Assembly: GCF_007991335.1 (NCBI RefSeq)
Contig: NZ_BJYD01000003.1
Location: 1 to 64,000, forward strand
Length of the DNA: 64,000 bases
DNA from: Halobacillus faecis
GTDB taxonomy: Bacteria > Bacillota > Bacilli > Bacillales > Halobacillaceae
Direction of reading: 5' to 3'
Position numbers and translations under genes: made by a program. Under the pieces are notes generated by a model. It saw only the letters and a list, made by a program, of their open reading frames with translations. It was not told the DNA's origin and made no database searches. Numbering within the stretch: the first letter of the stretch is position 1; every line of letters starts with the position of its first letter. Below, one piece after another: positions 30,201 to 38,026 of this stretch.

Positions 30201-30613
30201 AAAAAATAGGATTGGATGTGGGCGAAAAAACGATTGGCATCGCCATATCGGATGCTTTGGGCTGGACGGCCCAAGGCCTCACCACACTCCGTTGGGACGA
30301 GCAGGACTACAATACGGCTAAAGAGCCGCTAAGAGAAGTCATACGTGACCATGACGTAACGGAAGCAGTCGTAGGGTTTCCGAAGAATATGAATGGTACG
30401 GTCGGTCCCCGAGGAGAAGCGAGCCAGACTTTCGCCTCATGGCTAGAAGAAGAATTTCATCTCCAAACACACCTTTGGGATGAACGTTTAACAACTATGG
30501 CAGCCGAACGCGTACTGCTGGATGCAGATGTCAGCAGGAAAAAACGGAAGAAAGTCATTGATAAAATGGCAGCTGTCATGATCTTGCAAAGTTATTTGGA
30601 TTCGAAACAATAA
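30197..30613 (+). CDS. ruvX: Putative pre-16S rRNA nuclease / Holliday junction resolvase (YqgF/RuvX)
   Basis: A 138-residue RNase H-fold protein of the YqgF family. The N-terminal [15 protein letters not shown] carries the first catalytic Asp. [15 protein letters not shown] follows, and DERLTTMAA supplies further acidic residues. The family matures the 5' end of 16S rRNA in E. coli and has been proposed to resolve Holliday junctions. The start overlaps the preceding stop as ATGA, indicating coupled translation. Confidence 0.93.
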   Translation: MKKIGLDVGEKTIGIAISDALGWTAQGLTTLRWDEQDYNTAKEPLREVIRDHDVTEAVVGFPKNMNGTVGPRGEASQTFASWLEEEFHLQTHLWDERLTTMAAERVLLDADVSRKKRKKVIDKMAAVMILQSYLDSKQ

Positions 30614-30627
30614 GGAGGACGTTTTAT

Positions 30628-30912
30628 ATGGCACTAGAAAAAGAAGAGCGCATCATCATTCCGGATGAAAATGGGGAAGAGCATTTATTTGAAGTCCTGT
30701 TCACATTCGATGTTGAACAAACAGGACATTCCTACATTGCAGTGGTCCCAGCTGAACAAAAGGATGGGGAAGAAGTAGAAGTCTTCGCCTTCCGGTATGA
30801 AGAAAAAGGGAACGAAGAGGATGATCTTGCACTCTTCCAAATCGAATCCGAGGATGAATGGGAAATGGTTGAAGAAATGTTGAACACGTTGACAGATGAA
30901 GATTTAACATGA
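30628..30912 (+). CDS. DUF1292 family protein (YrzB)
   Basis: A 94-residue, very acidic protein of the DUF1292 family. Features are the IIIPDENGEEHLFEVLFTF start and an acidic C-terminus ending LNTLTDEDL. It has a strong AAGGAGG site and follows ruvX by 14 bases. The IreB-RuvX-DUF1292 trio is conserved across Firmicutes. The function is unknown. A terminator follows at once. Confidence 0.88.
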   Translation: MALEKEERIIIPDENGEEHLFEVLFTFDVEQTGHSYIAVVPAEQKDGEEVEVFAFRYEEKGNEEDDLALFQIESEDEWEMVEEMLNTLTDEDLT

Positions 30913-30918
30913 CTCCCA

Positions 30919-30947
30919 AGCCTGCAGCAATCCGCTGCAGGCTTTTA
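30919..30947 (+). terminator. Intrinsic terminator after the DUF1292 gene
   Basis: A perfect 10-bp stem (30919-30928 with 30934-30943), a 5-base loop and a short T run. Confidence 0.8.
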
Positions 30948-31104
30948 TTATTCTTTAAGAAGGAACAATACCCGTAACTACATTCGTCTTTTCATCCATA
31001 TAACAAAACCCGTAGAGTCTCGCTCCTTGTAGAAAATTAAGGGAATATGTAGAAAGGTTCTTTCACTTTATAGTATAATGAACCGGTGGAAAGGGGGAAG
31101 TCTG

Positions 31105-32229
31105 TTGTCCAATTCTGACTTTAAAAATCAATATAAAAAAAGATTGAGAAATAGAATAGAGGAAGCGAGTACAGTGAGAAAAATAGTGTCCATCATTCTC
31201 ACGGTCTTGATCGTTGCTCTTTTGATTGGCGGAGCTTCTGGCTACTTTTACGTGAAGTCTGCTCTAGATCCCGTAGAGCCAGGGAATGATAAACAGATCA
31301 ATGTCGATATACCATTGGGATCTTCAACTTCTTCGATTGCAAGGATCCTTGAAGAGAATGATGTCATCAAAAACGATTTAATCTTCCGTTTTTATACAAA
31401 ATTTAAGAACGAATCAGGTTTCCAAGCGGGAAATTATCAATTTACCTCTTCCATGACGTTAAATGAAATCATTGAGACGTTAAAAACGGGGAAGCTTGTG
31501 AAAGAACCGGTTTATAAAGTGACGGTTCCTGAAGGACGTAATCTTGAGCAGATTGCAGAGGTTTACGCAGAAGACTTACCATTTACAAAAGAAGAATTCA
31601 TGAAAAAAGTGAATGATGAATCCTATGTAAAAGAAAAGATGTCTGAATATCCTCAGCTACTCACAGAGGATATTTTAAACGAAGAAGTCCGCCACCCATT
31701 GGAAGGATATTTGTTTGCTGCGACCTATGACGTGTATGTCGAGGATCCAACCATTGATCAGCTTGTGAAGAAGATGCTGGATAAAACTGAGGCGGTTGTC
31801 CTTCCTTATGTGAATCAAATAGGGGACCTTGAGGGGATTGAAAATGTTCATGATCTCGTCACGATGGCATCCCTTCTGGAAAACGAAGCTCGAACAGCAG
31901 AAAGCCGTAAAATGATTTCCGGCGTGTTTCAAAACCGCCTGGATAAAGATATGAAGCTTCAAACAGATCCGACCGTCCTTTATGCCCACGGTGAGCATAA
32001 AGACCGGGTCCTGTATGAAGACCTTGAAATCGAATCCCCATACAACACTTATTATATAACCGGGCTCCCGGTAGGGCCGATTTCAAACTTCAATGAGAAC
32101 GCTCTCCAGGCTGCTGCTAAACCAAAAGAACACGAGTATTTCTATTTCTTAGCTGATAGTAGTGGAGAGATCCATTACGCAAGTTCACTGGAAGAACATA
32201 ACAAACTGAAAAATGAGTATATCAATTAA
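31105..32229 (+). CDS. mltG: Endolytic murein transglycosylase MltG (YrrL-like)
   Basis: MltG cuts nascent peptidoglycan glycan strands at the membrane. The 374-residue protein has a basic cytoplasmic N-terminus and a single membrane helix near residues 27-50. A LysM-like region follows, then the catalytic domain with the conserved Glu in SLLENEAR and the late motif YNTYYITGLPVGPI. The start is assigned to TTG at 31105, seven bases after AAGGGGG. The ATG at 31078 lies within a TATAAT hexamer (31074-31079) and has no ribosome site. Flanked by terminators on both sides, so probably monocistronic. Confidence 0.9.
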   Translation: MSNSDFKNQYKKRLRNRIEEASTVRKIVSIILTVLIVALLIGGASGYFYVKSALDPVEPGNDKQINVDIPLGSSTSSIARILEENDVIKNDLIFRFYTKFKNESGFQAGNYQFTSSMTLNEIIETLKTGKLVKEPVYKVTVPEGRNLEQIAEVYAEDLPFTKEEFMKKVNDESYVKEKMSEYPQLLTEDILNEEVRHPLEGYLFAATYDVYVEDPTIDQLVKKMLDKTEAVVLPYVNQIGDLEGIENVHDLVTMASLLENEARTAESRKMISGVFQNRLDKDMKLQTDPTVLYAHGEHKDRVLYEDLEIESPYNTYYITGLPVGPISNFNENALQAAAKPKEHEYFYFLADSSGEIHYASSLEEHNKLKNEYIN

Positions 32230-32238
32230 CATGTTTTT

Positions 32239-32279
32239 AGAAGGAATGCAAAAAGATACTCGCATTCCTTCTTTTTTTT
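32239..32279 (+). terminator. Intrinsic terminator after mltG
   Basis: An 11-bp stem (32239-32249 with 32262-32272) and a T run. Confidence 0.85.
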
Positions 32280-32337
32280 ATGTTAAAATAATGGGGTTGT
32301 AAATCGGATGTAAAAATGATGGGAAGGGTGAAACAGA

Positions 32338-32973
32338 ATGAATCAAGAAGAATACTTACAGTCATTGCTTTCAAAGCCCTCCACAGCTGTGAAGAAAATG
32401 GAATCCCAGGCAGAAGAACATCGAGTACCCATTATGGAACCGTTGGGGATTGATTTTCTTATGCAGCTTCTCAGGATCCAACAACCCAAAAGAATCCTGG
32501 AGATTGGTACAGCCATTGGTTATTCAGCCCTACGGATGCTGGAAGCTTGTCCAGGTAGTCAAATAATAACGGTCGAACGTGATGAACAACGGTACAAGGA
32601 TGCCTTGAAAAATATTAAGGATTTGAACGCCGAGGGACAGATCCATGTCATACATGGAGATGCTCTAGAGGTAGCATCTACCATTGAAAAAGAAGGCCCA
32701 TTTGATTTATTATTTATCGATGCAGCTAAAGGGAAATATGAACAATTTTTCCATATGTATTCCCCGATGGTGTCCGATGCAGGCGTCATTGTTTCTGACA
32801 ATGTACTATTCAAAGGTTTTGTTGCTGACGATTCAGAAGCAAATCCAAGAATGGCGAAAATCGCTAATAAAATCAGGAGCTTCAATGAATGGCTTGTTCA
32901 ACATCCTGATTACTATACAACCATCGTCCCGATCGGAGATGGGGTTGCTATTACGAAAAAGAAGGAATCCTAA
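32338..32973 (+). CDS. trmR: tRNA 5-hydroxyuridine methyltransferase TrmR (YrrM), O-methyltransferase fold
   Basis: A 211-residue class I SAM-dependent O-methyltransferase. Motif I ILEIGTAIGYSA is near residue 60, and the metal-site DAAKGKY is near 129. In B. subtilis YrrM/TrmR methylates 5-hydroxyuridine at tRNA position 34 to 5-methoxyuridine. Assignment rests on family plus position (mltG-yrrM...udk-greA). The two U32-peptidase-like genes that make the hydroxyl in B. subtilis (yrrN, yrrO) are absent between here and udk. A generic catechol-type O-methyltransferase remains possible. Confidence 0.82.
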   Translation: MNQEEYLQSLLSKPSTAVKKMESQAEEHRVPIMEPLGIDFLMQLLRIQQPKRILEIGTAIGYSALRMLEACPGSQIITVERDEQRYKDALKNIKDLNAEGQIHVIHGDALEVASTIEKEGPFDLLFIDAAKGKYEQFFHMYSPMVSDAGVIVSDNVLFKGFVADDSEANPRMAKIANKIRSFNEWLVQHPDYYTTIVPIGDGVAITKKKES

Positions 32974-33021
32974 GAGCAATGATAGATAAGAATGGAATGG
33001 ATGAAAGGAGCACCCAGGAGC

Positions 33022-33675
33022 ATGAGTGATAAACCAGTAGTGATTGGAGTAGCGGGAGGATCAGGATCAGGGAAAACGAGTGTGACTCGTTCGATCATCC
33101 AGCGCTTTACAGATAAGACTTTACTAATGCTAGAACAAGATTATTATTATAAGGATCAAAGTGATGTGCCGTATGAGGAAAGGTTACAGACAAACTATGA
33201 TCACCCTCTAGCTTTCGATAATGATCTTCTCATTGAGCATTTAGAGCAACTTCTTGATCAAAAACCTGTAGAAAAACCGGTCTATGATTACAAGATGCAC
33301 ACCCGCTCAAATGAAACCATTCATGTCGAACCGAAAGAAGTAATTATCGTTGAGGGTATTCTTGTTTTAGAGGACGAACGCCTCAGAGATCTCATGGATA
33401 TTAAAGTTTTTGTAGATACAGATGCAGATGTGAGAATTATCCGTAGATTAATGAGAGATATTAATGAGAGAGGCCGTTCACTCGACTCTGTTATTGAGCA
33501 ATATATCAATGTTGTACGTCCTATGCACTTGCAGTTCGTAGAGCCGACCAAACGATACTCGGATATTATCATCCCTGAAGGTGGACAAAACCACGTGGCC
33601 ATTGATCTTATGGCAACAAAAATTCAAACGGTGCTTTACGAAAAAGGACAAACAGTGACGAAAGAAAATAGTTGA
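33022..33675 (+). CDS. udk: Uridine kinase
   Basis: Udk phosphorylates uridine and cytidine (pyrimidine salvage). The 217-residue protein has the P-loop [12 protein letters not shown] at 8-19, the [14 protein letters not shown] substrate region, and the [12 protein letters not shown] lid. The start at 33022 uses AAAGGAG 11 bases upstream; an AGGAG directly against the ATG is too close to work. It follows trmR by about 48 bases. Confidence 0.95.
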   Translation: MSDKPVVIGVAGGSGSGKTSVTRSIIQRFTDKTLLMLEQDYYYKDQSDVPYEERLQTNYDHPLAFDNDLLIEHLEQLLDQKPVEKPVYDYKMHTRSNETIHVEPKEVIIVEGILVLEDERLRDLMDIKVFVDTDADVRIIRRLMRDINERGRSLDSVIEQYINVVRPMHLQFVEPTKRYSDIIIPEGGQNHVAIDLMATKIQTVLYEKGQTVTKENS

Positions 33676-33700
33676 AATACTACCAAAAATCTGGCATAGT
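33672..33700 (+). promoter_or_regulatory. Possible SigA promoter of greA
   Basis: TTGAAA at 33672-33677 (overlapping the udk stop) and CATAGT at 33695-33700, spacer 17 bases. Confidence 0.4.
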
Positions 33701-33757
33701 TTTCACTAGTAGTTCTAAAGCATAATGTCCTCGGGTAAAGTATAGTAAATCATCTTT

Positions 33758-33784
33758 AATGAGCGTACAGTCGTACTGCTCATT
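33758..33784 (+). promoter_or_regulatory. Leader hairpin before greA
   Basis: AATGAGC plus GTAC (33758-33768) pair with GTAC and GCTCATT (33773-33784), with one bulged T and a 4-base loop. No T run follows, so it is unlikely to be a simple terminator. Confidence 0.5.
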
Positions 33785-33837
33785 TCCTATATTAAGGACA
33801 TCATTTTTTCTTGTATTTAAAGGAGTGTATTCGGACC

Positions 33838-34314
33838 ATGGCAGAAGAAAAAAGTTATTATATGACGGAAGAAGGTAAACAAAAGTTAGAAGAAGAATTG
33901 CATCATTTAAAAACAGAGCGACGCAAAGAAGTAGTAGAACGGATTAAGATTGCTCGCGGTTTTGGAGATCTATCAGAGAACTCTGAGTACGATGCAGCGA
34001 AAGATGAACAAGCATTTGTAGAAGCGCGTATTACACAAGTAGAAAACATGATACGCAATGCAGTCATCATCGAAAACGATAATGAAAACCCTGATACAGT
34101 GACGATGGGTAAATCTGTAACGTTCCAAGAGCTTCCGGATGGAGATGAAGAGACGTACACGATTGTCGGAAGTGCAGAAGCCGACCCATTTGAAGGTAAA
34201 ATCTCAAATGACTCCCCAATGGCTCAAAGCTTAATTGGACATGTTGTTGGTGACAAGGTTAAAGTTGCGACACCAGGCGGAGAAATCGACGTAAAAATCA
34301 TCACAGTAGAATAA
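33838..34314 (+). CDS. greA: Transcription elongation factor GreA
   Basis: GreA enters the RNA polymerase secondary channel and stimulates cleavage of backtracked RNA. The 158-residue protein has the N-terminal coiled coil, with the acidic tip near [20 protein letters not shown], and a C-terminal FKBP-like domain. The start at 33838 follows AAAGGAGTG. It is preceded by about 160 non-coding bases holding a hairpin and followed by a strong terminator. Confidence 0.96.
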   Translation: MAEEKSYYMTEEGKQKLEEELHHLKTERRKEVVERIKIARGFGDLSENSEYDAAKDEQAFVEARITQVENMIRNAVIIENDNENPDTVTMGKSVTFQELPDGDEETYTIVGSAEADPFEGKISNDSPMAQSLIGHVVGDKVKVATPGGEIDVKIITVE

Positions 34315-34315
34315 T

Positions 34316-34348
34316 AAAAAAAGACAGGGGCATCCCCTGTCTTTTTTT
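34316..34348 (+). terminator. Intrinsic terminator after greA
   Basis: AAGACAGGGG (34321-34330) pairs with 34334-34343 around a 3-base loop, with A and T runs on either side. Confidence 0.9.
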
Positions 34349-34400
34349 ATGCCTACATATTGATTACCTTAGAGAATATGAGAGGATTCTTGAATACTCA

Positions 34401-34635
34401 GTTTCGAGACTTTTTTTTATGGATGGGGGCTACGGGGAATAGCTCGCTTACCGCGGGGCCGCACACGAAGTGGGGTCGTTCGATGTTGGCACAGGACATG
34501 CCGAACTTAATCGAACTTCCTCTAATCTCTTGAGCCTCCTCAGGCTGCCGCCTTGCGGGGTTTCACCTAGCACTCTTTTCCCGCAGGAGTCTCGCCATTC
34601 CACTCCGTCCCTTTGTTATATAAGAGTCTCGAAAC
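34401..34635. repeat. MITE-like unit with 11-bp terminal inverted repeats
   Basis: Exact inverted repeats of 11 bases bound a 235-bp non-coding unit. Subterminal parts also pair imperfectly: the region near 34433-34445 with the region near 34600-34615. No target-site duplication is obvious. Confidence 0.6.
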
Positions 34636-34666
34636 CACCTCCAGAATAAACAGTTATTCGGTTTGA

Positions 34667-34728
34667 TTGGAGAATAAGATTAAGATTTCCACAAATTCTG
34701 AGAGCTTAATACAGAGCGCTTTATGCTT
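34667..34728. repeat. Dispersed intergenic repeat, copy B
   Basis: Blocks 34667-34683 and 34702-34717 are identical to 1-17 and 48-63. The inner parts ATTAAG and CTTAAT are complementary and could form a small stem in this copy. Confidence 0.7.
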
Positions 34729-34979
34729 TTAACAATCGGGATAGCGGAAGACAATCCAACTTGGAAAGGAGTTCGTCTCTCACATACATTGAAAGGGGTG
34801 GTTGGGAAGCTGCGAGACTCCCAGGGGCGATGGAGCTGGACGAGTAGCTTCCCAGCCATCCCTAACGCTCAACCCGGGTAACGAACCCCGAAAACGCCTC
34901 GAAACTGAGTCTTCAACAATCGGGAGCTATAGTGAGGTTTGGAATATAGCCCGGGAAATGAGATAGGAAAAAGAAAGCA

Positions 34980-35008
34980 TTGGTAACAGTCAAAACTTCA
35001 TGTATAAT
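34980..35008 (+). promoter_or_regulatory. SigA promoter of yrrS-mtnN-yrhC
   Basis: TTGGTA (34980-34985) and a perfect TATAAT (35003-35008) with a 17-base spacer, just outside the repeat block. Confidence 0.65.
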
Positions 35009-35039
35009 AAACGGCGAGTAAAAAGGAGGCAGAAAAATC

Positions 35040-35741
35040 ATGTCTAACAAACAATCCCCTTATTCCCGCTCAGGTCGTTATGAGAAAAAGCGTCGTAGTA
35101 CGAAGGTGTTGACTTGGCTTGTAGGGGCAGGCAGTGTTTTCATGGTGTTACTCGTTGGATTGATGATCTTCGGTGGAGAGGATCAAAAAGGACAAGCAAA
35201 GGATACAAAAAGTCAAGAAGTTTCAATGGAAGATCAAGGTCAGAATGATGATTCTCAGGCGGAAGCCGACGAGAACAGTGAAGAAAAAGATAAAGAAGCA
35301 ACGGATAAACAAGCTGAAGATACGGAGGAACAACCAGAAAAGCAACAGGTCTCTATTGGAGAATTTGAAGAGCTGAAGCCAATTGAAGACGAAAAAGGAT
35401 TGAAAATTGAAAAAAGTGATGACCCTAATGTAGAACGTGTCATCACAAAGGATTGGCCGGTTATTCCTACAGAGATGGATACGAACGGTGAACATGGAAT
35501 CACATACCAATCAGGTACTCAGGACTATGAAGAGTTAAAACAGGCGATCAGAAGCGCTGTCGGCCTTTCTGAGGACAATATTATCTATTGGGATGTAAGT
35601 AATAGAGGTCACCATCAAAAAGCTAAGGCAACGGTCTCTGACAAAAATAAGACAGGATACCTCAGGGTACAGATTGACTGGATTGAAGGACAAGGGTATA
35701 AACCAGTCAAACTTGAGATTCTAAAAAATAAAAACGGTTGA
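35040..35741 (+). CDS. DUF1510 family membrane protein (YrrS-like)
   Basis: A 233-residue protein. A basic cytoplasmic N-terminus is followed by one membrane helix near residues 22-45, then about 65 residues rich in Glu, Lys, Asp and Gln (likely disordered). A folded C-terminal domain of about 110 residues follows, with ITKDWPVIPTEMD, NIIYWDVSNRGHHQ and LRVQIDWIEGQGY. In B. subtilis yrrS is paired with the penicillin-binding protein gene pbpI, which is absent here. It is followed by mtnN after 16 bases. The function is unknown; an envelope role is inferred from topology. Confidence 0.82.
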   Translation: MSNKQSPYSRSGRYEKKRRSTKVLTWLVGAGSVFMVLLVGLMIFGGEDQKGQAKDTKSQEVSMEDQGQNDDSQAEADENSEEKDKEATDKQAEDTEEQPEKQQVSIGEFEELKPIEDEKGLKIEKSDDPNVERVITKDWPVIPTEMDTNGEHGITYQSGTQDYEELKQAIRSAVGLSEDNIIYWDVSNRGHHQKAKATVSDKNKTGYLRVQIDWIEGQGYKPVKLEILKNKNG

Positions 35742-35757
35742 GAGAGGAAGTTCGGTT

Positions 35758-36450
35758 ATGGCAATTGGAATTATTGGAGCTATGGATGAAGAAGTAGAAT
35801 TATTAAAAGCGAATATGGATGTAGCGTCAGTGAGAGAGGTTGCGGGCAGTCTTTTTGTTGATGGCGTTTTGCATGGAAAGAAAGTCGTTCTATTAAAGTC
35901 GGGCATTGGTAAAGTCAATGCAGCCATGGCTACGACGATTCTTCATGAGCAATATGAAATTGATGCCGTCATCAATACAGGGTCAGCTGGTGGATTTGCC
36001 AAGGATCTTGAGGTAGGAGATGTAGTCATTTCTTCCTTAGTGACACACCACGATGTGGATGTGACCGCTTTTGAGTATGAATATGGTCAAGTTCCGGGAA
36101 TGCCTGCCATGTACGCAGCGGATGAAAGTCTTGTGCAACAAGCGATGGATGCTATTGAGAAGACAGATGCAAAAGCAGCGAGAGGGATCATCGCTACAGG
36201 TGATTCCTTTATGCAAGAGGAATCGAGAGTGGATTTTGTTCGAGGTAAGTTTCCTGAGATGATTGCAGCAGAGATGGAAGCCGCTGCGATCGCCCAGGTT
36301 TGTTATAAGTACGGAACACCTTTTGTTGTCATTCGGGCGTTGTCCGATATCGCTGGTAAGGAATCCTCTATTTCATTTGATCAATTTTTACCGAAAGCTG
36401 CCGAAAATGCAGCCGTCATGATCATGGAAATGGTTAAGAATTACGAATGA
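35758..36450 (+). CDS. mtnN: 5'-methylthioadenosine/S-adenosylhomocysteine nucleosidase
   Basis: MtnN cleaves adenine from methylthioadenosine and S-adenosylhomocysteine, clearing SAM by-products. The 230-residue protein starts with IGIIGAMDEEVELL. It carries SGIGKVNAA, INTGSAGG, the AAEMEAAAIAQV ribose/adenine site and the catalytic-Asp motif RALSDIAG. The start at 35758 follows GAGAGGAAG. It lies in an operon-like row with yrrS upstream and yrhC downstream. Confidence 0.96.
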   Translation: MAIGIIGAMDEEVELLKANMDVASVREVAGSLFVDGVLHGKKVVLLKSGIGKVNAAMATTILHEQYEIDAVINTGSAGGFAKDLEVGDVVISSLVTHHDVDVTAFEYEYGQVPGMPAMYAADESLVQQAMDAIEKTDAKAARGIIATGDSFMQEESRVDFVRGKFPEMIAAEMEAAAIAQVCYKYGTPFVVIRALSDIAGKESSISFDQFLPKAAENAAVMIMEMVKNYE

Positions 36451-36512
36451 CAATCATTTCCACCGACACTATGATTCTCATATGTTAAGATTTTCATAGT
36501 AGGAGGTGGACC

Positions 36513-36743
36513 TTGTTGGATACTTCCAAATGGTTAAAGGAAAAAATATCGGATTATAAACGGTTCGTGATTACGCTATTAATCATGAGCACTTATCTCT
36601 ATATAGGCACACTGATCAGTCTCTATGAATACGGGACAAAAGCTTACTTGTTTTTGTACCCTGTCATGGGTATAGCCCTTGTAACAGCATGCGTCATGAC
36701 TTGGAAGATTAGAAAATGGAAAAAGAAACTCGTAGAGGACTGA
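36513..36743 (+). CDS. yrhC: YrhC family small membrane protein
   Basis: A 76-residue protein with two hydrophobic helices (about 19-38 and 45-65) and a basic C-terminus. Length and sequence fit the YrhC family. The start is TTG at 36513, or the adjacent TTG at 36516, after AGGAGGTGG. In B. subtilis yrhC ends the mtnN-mccA-mccB block. Here it directly follows mtnN with the cystathionine genes missing. The function is unknown. Confidence 0.8.
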   Translation: MLDTSKWLKEKISDYKRFVITLLIMSTYLYIGTLISLYEYGTKAYLFLYPVMGIALVTACVMTWKIRKWKKKLVED

Positions 36744-36746
36744 ATG

Positions 36747-36788
36747 AAACAGCCACTCCATTCTAATAAGATGGTAGTGGCTGTTTTT
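36747..36788. terminator. Bidirectional terminator between yrhC and sigK
   Basis: AAACAGCCACT (36747-36757) pairs with AGTGGCTGTTT (about 36776-36786), with inner CAT/ATG pairs. A T run follows. Confidence 0.8.
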
Positions 36789-37501
36789 TATCCATTCTTC
36801 CCTTGTTTACTCTGCTTGTAGAATTCATGGAATATCTTCATTAATGCACGCTTTTCAATTCTTGATACATAACTCCTCGATATACCAAGTTCTTTTGCAA
36901 TCTCACGTTGAGTCTTTTCTTCTGTCTGATTCAGTCCATATCTGAAGATAATCACTTCTTTTTCCCGCTCATCTAATACAGTAATGAAATCCTTGATTTT
37001 TTCCAATTCCATATGAAGTTGGATTTCCTCCACTATATCCGTGACATCCGCCTGTAGAATATCAAGAAGGTTCAATTCGTTTCCTTCTTTATCATGACCG
37101 ATCGGATCTTGGAGTGATATATCCTTACTCATTTTTTTCGTCGACCTGAGGTGCATGAGAATTTCGTTCTCAATACAGCGTGCGGCATAGGTGGCAAGTT
37201 TCGTTCCTTTTCCTGTCGAATAACTTTCAATTCCTTTGATCAAACCGATCGTACCAATAGAAATAAGGTCTTCAAAGTCTTCTTTCGTGTTTTCAAACTT
37301 CTTCACAATGTGTGCGACAAGTCGCAAGTTATGTTCAATCAGTTTGTTCCGGGCGTCATGACTACCTTCTGCCATTAATTGGAGCTGTTTGGCTTCTTCT
37401 TCTGGAGGCAGGGGGTTCGGAAAAGCCTGGTTCTTAACATAAGACATGAAGAAGAGAGACTCTTTGAAAAAATAAAGGATGGAAGCGATGAGACTGCTCA
37501 T
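36788..37501 (-). CDS. sigK: Sporulation sigma factor SigK, pro-form, uninterrupted
   Basis: Sigma-K directs late mother-cell transcription (coat, lysis). The 237-residue protein has sigma-70 region 2 ([20 protein letters not shown]), region 3, and region 4 ([21 protein letters not shown]). The first 20 residues are a hydrophobic pro-sequence ending in Ser20-Tyr21 (FMS/YVKN). This is the position at which SpoIVFB cuts B. subtilis pro-sigma-K, and it supports the start at 37501 (GGAGG 8 bases upstream). The gene is continuous; no skin-type element splits it. It is convergent with yrhC and downstream of the Mrp operon on the same strand. Confidence 0.94.
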   Translation of the reverse strand: MSSLIASILYFFKESLFFMSYVKNQAFPNPLPPEEEAKQLQLMAEGSHDARNKLIEHNLRLVAHIVKKFENTKEDFEDLISIGTIGLIKGIESYSTGKGTKLATYAARCIENEILMHLRSTKKMSKDISLQDPIGHDKEGNELNLLDILQADVTDIVEEIQLHMELEKIKDFITVLDEREKEVIIFRYGLNQTEEKTQREIAKELGISRSYVSRIEKRALMKIFHEFYKQSKQGKNG

Positions 37502-37603
37502 AGGACGCACCTCCTCAAGGATTAGGCAAATGCCTACAACATACTTATGTCCTTAAGAAGTCGTCTGTGCTTGTCTGTCGTTAAAAATAATGTTCATAAA
37601 GGT

Positions 37604-37633
37604 AAAAAAATGCCCCCATTAGAATGGAGGCAT
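37604..37633 (-). terminator. Intrinsic terminator of the Mrp operon
   Basis: ATGCCCCCATT (37610-37620) pairs with AATGGAGGCAT (37623-37633). On the minus strand the hairpin is followed by a T run (37604-37610). Confidence 0.8.
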
Positions 37634-37639
37634 GTCGAT

Positions 37640-38026
37640 TTATGAATCGGGTGCTTGTCGCTTCTGTTCTTCTTTTAAGACTTCTGCGTATTCGTCTTTT
37701 ACACTCTTTTCCCAAAGAGGTACTCCGGCACGGTAGGCAGCTCTTGAAATCATATGTCCAGAAACAGGGGCTGTCAACAGGACAAAGAATATGCCAAGAA
37801 GCAGTTTACCACTCACGATGTCATGTTCAACATAGTGAAATAGAAAGGCACCAATCATGATTCCAGCGACACCGAGGGTCGAGCTTTTTGTGGCTGCATG
37901 AAGACGTGTGTAAACATCAGGGAAACGCAAAATACCGATAGAACCAGAGATAAGGAAAAAGGCACCGATCAATAGAGACAGACATATGGTGATGTCGAAA
38001 ATTAAATTAATCCACGTCCCGCTCAA
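37640..38026 (-). CDS. mnhG: Na+/H+ antiporter subunit G (MrpG/MnhG)
   Basis: A small membrane subunit of the multisubunit Mrp cation/proton antiporter. It has three hydrophobic helices and the family segment GILRFPDVYTRLHAATKSST, then LLLGIFFVLLTAPVSGHM. A TTG at 38026 lies 8 bases after AAAAGGG and gives 128 residues; a GTG at 38035 falls inside that ribosome site and is less likely. The gene overlaps mnhF by 20 bases. It is the last gene of the operon. Confidence 0.92.
   Translation of the reverse strand: MSGTWINLIFDITICLSLLIGAFFLISGSIGILRFPDVYTRLHAATKSSTLGVAGIMIGAFLFHYVEHDIVSGKLLLGIFFVLLTAPVSGHMISRAAYRAGVPLWEKSVKDEYAEVLKEEQKRQAPDS

Larger units (their letters stand above)
34392..34914. 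repeat. Composite palindromic repeat block
   Basis: The ends form a 17-base inverted repeat with one mismatch (34392-34408 against 34898-34914). Inside, a 235-bp unit (34401-34635) has exact 11-bp terminal inverted repeats, GTTTCGAGACT and AGTCTCGAAAC. Then comes dispersed-repeat copy B (34667-34728). A second palindromic unit follows, with a 17-bp hairpin stem (34795-34811 with 34846-34862, two wobble pairs) and an outer helix 34768-34776 with 34881-34889. The block is GC-rich compared with its surroundings. No open reading frame of note is present. It resembles the GC-rich palindromic intergenic repeats common in Bacillaceae, a resemblance from memory. Confidence 0.75.

Noticed and set aside
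31078-31104. ATG at 31078 as the mltG start
   Set aside because: It overlaps a TATAAT hexamer and has no ribosome site; the TTG at 31105 has AAGGGGG at the right distance.
34435-34660. GC-rich block as a tRNA, rRNA fragment or short gene
   Set aside because: No cloverleaf, no rRNA-like words and no sizeable open frame; terminal inverted repeats explain it better as a palindromic repeat.
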